Assembly (NCBI GenBank): GCA_040900105.1
Contig: JBBDZP010000010.1
Span: 1 to 46,443 of the forward strand
Origin: JACPDD01 sp040900105
Lineage (GTDB): Bacteria; Patescibacteriota; Microgenomatia; Levybacterales; UBA12049
Length of the DNA: 46,443 bases
Reading direction: 5' to 3'
Shown: piece by piece, positions 43,270 to 46,443 of the stretch
Layout: every line of letters starts with the position of its first letter
Numbering within the stretch: position 1 is the stretch's first letter
Position numbers and translations under genes: made by a program
Notes under the pieces: generated by a model
What the model saw: the letters and a program-made list of their open reading frames with translations, nothing else
What the model was told of the DNA's origin: nothing
The model's database searches: none

Positions 43270-46137
43270 TTATAAGGAACTACAGAGCATCTTATATTCG
43301 CAGCTTTGGCAAAGCACACTTTTACTGCAGGTAAAATCACTTTTCTCAATTTCTTCGATTTTTTCTATAAGTTCATCTTCCAATTTATCTAAATCTTCTT
43401 GTTTAAAATTCATAGTTTTTTTTGTATTTCCTTCAAGAAAATGAAGAGTTAAGGTAATGTCCTGCGGATTTTTGTTAAGAATTGAATCTTTTACCTTTGT
43501 TGCAGCAAGGGCATAAATTTTTAGTTGAAGTTCATGCGATACTTTTGCTTTTGGATTATCTTCCCCAGTCTTATAATCTATTATCTCAATCCCACCCCCC
43601 TTTTTATCAATGCGGTCAATTTTGCCAAAAACCTTAACACCATTTTTTAAATTAAAAGAAAAAGGTAGCTCAAGCCCAATAGTTTTTGCTGGAGTTTTTA
43701 ACTCCGTTTCATAGAAGTTTTTAAGCATTTGGGTCGCTTGAGAAAAGCGCTCTTGTTCATGCTTCTTTCCATTATATCCATCACTCATCCATTCCTTCTT
43801 GAGTATTTCAGTTAGTAATTTTAGTGATGGGATTTCTCCGTCTTGCAGTCTTTTATAGAAGTTATATAAAGTGTTGTGTATGGAAATACCAAAACTTTGG
43901 ACTGCTGCTACTGGTGTAGGAATATTAAAAATAACTTTCGCTTTGTAGTGTAGTGGGCATATATCAAACATCTGTAAATTTGAAAAAGTTATATAGCTTA
44001 ACTTAAGAGGTATTTTTTCTTCTTTTTCTCCTTCCTTATTTTCATAAACGGAAAGCACATCAGTAAGAGATAACTGTTGTACTTTATTTTTTTCTTTCTC
44101 TTGTTCTCTTAATTTTGGTAACGCTTCATGAACAAAAGGAGAGATTTTTCTGGGCCGTTTTCCTGTTCCGTAATAATTTGCGGCAGTAAAGAATAGTTTT
44201 TCTTTTGCCCGTGTCACTCCTACATAAAAGAGTCTTCTTTCTTCTTCCATATGAAAATCTGAATCTGAAGGGAGTAGTTCTTTAATAATTCCTGCAGGTA
44301 GGGGAATTTTTTCACTTCTTTCCCGTGAAGGAAATCTGTCGGATACAAGATTTACTAAAAACACAACCTTAAATTCCAACCCTTTGGATGAATGTACTGT
44401 TAAAATATTTACAGCATTTTTGTCTCTTGAATCAATATCGGCGGCTCTGGGGCTTTCTCCCATTTGAATCATAAGACTTAACCATTCAACAAGAGTAAAT
44501 ATATTCGCATCAGAGCGTTCTGTTTCAAAATTTTTTATTCTATCGAAGAATTTAGCTATGTTGTTAACCCTGCGTTCTTCTGTTGTCGACTCGGCTAAGT
44601 TGAGAGTTTCAAAAAGTTTGGAATCAACCAGAAAATAATAAAGAATTTGTCCAGCAGATCCTTTCTTGCTTTTTTCCAAATGTCTTTCCGCCATTTTTCT
44701 AAAATGTACCAATTTCTCCTGGGTCCGTGGTTTTAAAAACGACTGATCAATATCTTGAAGCACTTCAAAAAGTGTTAGATTTCTTTTCTTTGCAAAATTA
44801 AGAAGATAATTGAGCTCTATATAAGGTATGTCAAATATTTCCATAGAAAGCACCCTAAAAAGAGATACAGAATCAGAAAGATTTGTAAGGAAAGTAAGAT
44901 AAGCAATTAGATCTTTTATTTCGTCCTGCTGAAAAAGATACCCAGGCCCTAAAAATTGAAAAGGAATCTTGTGTCTTGCAAGTGCAGTCGTAATAAGCTG
45001 GGCATGATTATTTGCTCTTACTAAAACAGCAATATCTTTGTATTCGTATCTATCTTTTACTAGCTCGTTAATCTTTTGCGCTATTACATCGGCTTCATCT
45101 TCGGATCGGTTTTCATGAATCAATTCAGCTTCTTTTTTGGGAGCCATAGAATGACTTTTGAGTTTCTTATCTATACCTTCAACTACCTCAAGCCTATTAG
45201 GATTATTATGTTGAATTAGCTGGTATGCCGCATCTAAGATTGGTTGAGTAGATCTATAGTTAACATTAAGAGTAACTATTGATGCGTCCGGAAAATTTTT
45301 CTTAAACTGTAAAACGTTTGAAACCGCAGCGCCTCTGAATCTGTATATAGATTGATCATCATCCGCAACCACAGTAATGTTGCGATCGCCTCCGGCTAGC
45401 AGAATTGCCAACTCATTCTGAGCGTAATTTGTGTCCTGAAACTCGTCAACCAATATAAATTTAAATTGATTTTGATATTTTTTTAAAACATTTTTTCTCT
45501 GTCTAAACAACAATAAGGTGTTTGATATAAGATCAGAAAAATCCACTACAGATTCTTTTACTTTTAACTCTTCATATTTTTTATAGGAATTTGCCAGTTC
45601 CAGATATTGCTTCGTTTCCTCGTTGGTTTCTTGTTTTTCTACCCATTTAATATACTCCTCTGGCGATATATCCTCATCTTTAAGTCTTGAAAAATGAGTA
45701 AGAAGTGCATCTATAAATTTAGTAGGGTTTCCAAGAGGTCTAAAATATTTAAGTCCCATATCAAAAATATTTTTACGCAGTAGTAATATCGCTTCTGTAT
45801 CTGAGACTAATTTATAGCTTGGATCTAGCCCAATGGTATGTGCTTCGTCTCTAAGTATTCTGTCGCAAAAGGAATGAAAGGTATGAATCCAAAGATTTGT
45901 GTAGCCGTAGGGGAGAAGAGTATCCACTCTCTCTTGCATTTCAAACGCAGCCTTCTCTGTAAAAGTCAAAGCTAAAATACTCGACGGCGGCATTTCTTTG
46001 TCGACAATTAAATATTTGATGCGCTCTGTTATGACGGTAGTTTTTCCAGTTCCTGCGCCTGCAATTATGAGAAGAGGGCCATTTTTGTGTATTACAGCCT
46101 CCCGCTGCTGTTTATTTAGAATCCTTTGCTCGCTCAT
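43270..46137 (-). CDS. UvrD/PcrA-type helicase fused to a PD-(D/E)XK nuclease with iron-sulfur cysteines
   Basis: Superfamily 1A helicase of 955 aa with an added C-terminal nuclease. Helicase motifs in order: IIAGAGTGKTTVI, ILALTFTEKAAFEMQ, ILVDEFQDTNYAQ, VADDDQSIYRFRGA, LNVNYRST, LTVHSSKGLEFKVVFL and FYVGVTRAKEKL. From about residue 730 comes a RecB/AddB-like domain: Cys in MFDICPLHY, the nuclease core GKIDRID...EIIDYKTG, then CQSCEYKMLC, giving a C-(long)-C-x2-C-x5-C iron-sulfur pattern. Start MSEQRILNKQQREAV at 46137; the upstream in-frame ATGs lie in a palindromic leader. Role: DNA break processing or repair, by family. Confidence 0.93.
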   Translation of the reverse strand: MSEQRILNKQQREAVIHKNGPLLIIAGAGTGKTTVITERIKYLIVDKEMPPSSILALTFTEKAAFEMQERVDTLLPYGYTNLWIHTFHSFCDRILRDEAHTIGLDPSYKLVSDTEAILLLRKNIFDMGLKYFRPLGNPTKFIDALLTHFSRLKDEDISPEEYIKWVEKQETNEETKQYLELANSYKKYEELKVKESVVDFSDLISNTLLLFRQRKNVLKKYQNQFKFILVDEFQDTNYAQNELAILLAGGDRNITVVADDDQSIYRFRGAAVSNVLQFKKNFPDASIVTLNVNYRSTQPILDAAYQLIQHNNPNRLEVVEGIDKKLKSHSMAPKKEAELIHENRSEDEADVIAQKINELVKDRYEYKDIAVLVRANNHAQLITTALARHKIPFQFLGPGYLFQQDEIKDLIAYLTFLTNLSDSVSLFRVLSMEIFDIPYIELNYLLNFAKKRNLTLFEVLQDIDQSFLKPRTQEKLVHFRKMAERHLEKSKKGSAGQILYYFLVDSKLFETLNLAESTTEERRVNNIAKFFDRIKNFETERSDANIFTLVEWLSLMIQMGESPRAADIDSRDKNAVNILTVHSSKGLEFKVVFLVNLVSDRFPSRERSEKIPLPAGIIKELLPSDSDFHMEEERRLFYVGVTRAKEKLFFTAANYYGTGKRPRKISPFVHEALPKLREQEKEKNKVQQLSLTDVLSVYENKEGEKEEKIPLKLSYITFSNLQMFDICPLHYKAKVIFNIPTPVAAVQSFGISIHNTLYNFYKRLQDGEIPSLKLLTEILKKEWMSDGYNGKKHEQERFSQATQMLKNFYETELKTPAKTIGLELPFSFNLKNGVKVFGKIDRIDKKGGGIEIIDYKTGEDNPKAKVSHELQLKIYALAATKVKDSILNKNPQDITLTLHFLEGNTKKTMNFKQEDLDKLEDELIEKIEEIEKSDFTCSKSVLCQSCEYKMLCSSL

Positions 46138-46171
46138 TTTAGTCCTGCCTGCCGGTAGGCAGTATTGTACC
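46138..46171 (-). promoter_or_regulatory. Promoter region of the helicase gene with palindrome
   Basis: On the minus strand TGG-TACAAT (extended -10) is followed by the palindrome CTGCCTACCGGCAGGCAG (46147-46164) and AGGACTAAAATG. The palindrome's right end supplies the AGGA Shine-Dalgarno. Confidence 0.5.
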
Positions 46172-46228
46172 ATAAGAAAACTAACCATCCTACCATCGTG
46201 GAAGGTGCATTTCGAGGTATTAAAAATC

Positions 46229-46443
46229 CTACTCTACAACTATGACTGTGCCTGTTTTGGTAGCGTCTAGATGGTTGTGATAGCCGTAAGTTCCGACTGT
46301 ATCAAAAACTAAAGAGACACCCTGTCCATCACCAAAGTTACCGAGATTAAGAGCTGGGTAAATCGAGTGAGTTGGATGAGGATTAGAACTTACATTCCCA
46401 ACCTGCCCGCTACTATTTGTCCAGATAACCGTTGCTCCTGCCT
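46229..46443 (-). CDS. Cupredoxin-like domain, C-terminal part (5' end outside window)
   Basis: The last 71 residues of a plastocyanin/azurin-fold protein: GATVIWTNSSGQV at the start of the domain, NPHPTHSIYP with the first His, then FDTVGTYGYHNHLDATKTGTVIVVE and the stop. In copper-binding members the late loop is YxCxxHxxM. Here the Cys is replaced by Tyr (YGYHNHL) and there is no Met, so a classical type-1 copper site cannot form; a His-only site is possible. The N-terminus, where a signal or anchor would be, is not in the window. Confidence 0.8.
   Translation of the reverse strand, partial: AGATVIWTNSSGQVGNVSSNPHPTHSIYPALNLGNFGDGQGVSLVFDTVGTYGYHNHLDATKTGTVIVVE

Overview
The window is a 46.4 kb stretch of a small, AT-rich bacterial genome built around the transcription and translation core. 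Gene content and order point to a Candidate Phyla Radiation (Patescibacteria) bacterium, probably of the Microgenomates side. The reasons are: no rpmD (L30) between rpsE and rplO; a very compact S10-spc-alpha run fused to adk, cmk, map, infA, rpmJ, rpoA, rplQ, rplM and rpsI; a zinc-type S14; short adenylate kinase; and a soluble RNase Y. Assignment below phylum level is inference.

Layout. 1-1140 (minus): endonuclease III (cut by the edge) and an unknown protein. 1273-9649 (plus): rpoB-rpoC-rpsL-rpsG. 9680-13583: an accessory block that splits the str operon (metallo-hydrolase, unknown protein, a tRNA-like RNA, then on minus a retropepsin-like protease with a small partner, a cyclophilin and an APH-fold kinase). 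13672-17689: fusA, a cupin, tuf. 17788-28295: rpsJ to secY. 28318-30841: three P-loop nucleotide-type kinases and methionine aminopeptidase. 30912-35342: infA, rpmJ, rpsM, rpsK, rpsD, rpoA, rplQ, rplM, rpsI. 35349-36158 (minus): cis-prenyltransferase. 36255-42900: tRNA-Pro, recA, M16 peptidase, recX, acetyltransferase, RNase Y, HU, AI-2E-family membrane protein. 42930-43267: RNase P RNA. 43270-46137 (minus): UvrD-type helicase fused to a PD-(D/E)XK nuclease. 46229-46443 (minus): end of a cupredoxin-like gene.

Three layers of structure lie between and inside these genes. (1) Tandem arrays of 7-bp units, 3 to 10 units long, with a different unit at almost every site, sit at operon junctions and also inside rplD, rplQ and recX. 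(2) Several families of short palindromic elements occur in spacers and, in frame, inside or at the ends of rpsL, fusA, recA and rplM; some appear to supply the ribosome binding site or start region of the next gene. (3) Two styles of 5' end are visible. Isolated genes (nth, the metallo-hydrolase, the kinase, the cupin, recA, the acetyltransferase, and nearly rpoA) have a -10 box about 6-9 bases before the start codon and are predicted to be leaderless. Genes of the expression machinery (rpoB, fusA, tuf, rplC, rplB, infA, rpsK, rny, HU) carry structured leaders; four of these have a hairpin plus T-run right after the promoter, and rpsK has a hairpin lying exactly between a strong Shine-Dalgarno and its start codon.

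All calls come from reading the sequence; no database search was run. Promoters, hairpins and start-site revisions are predictions.
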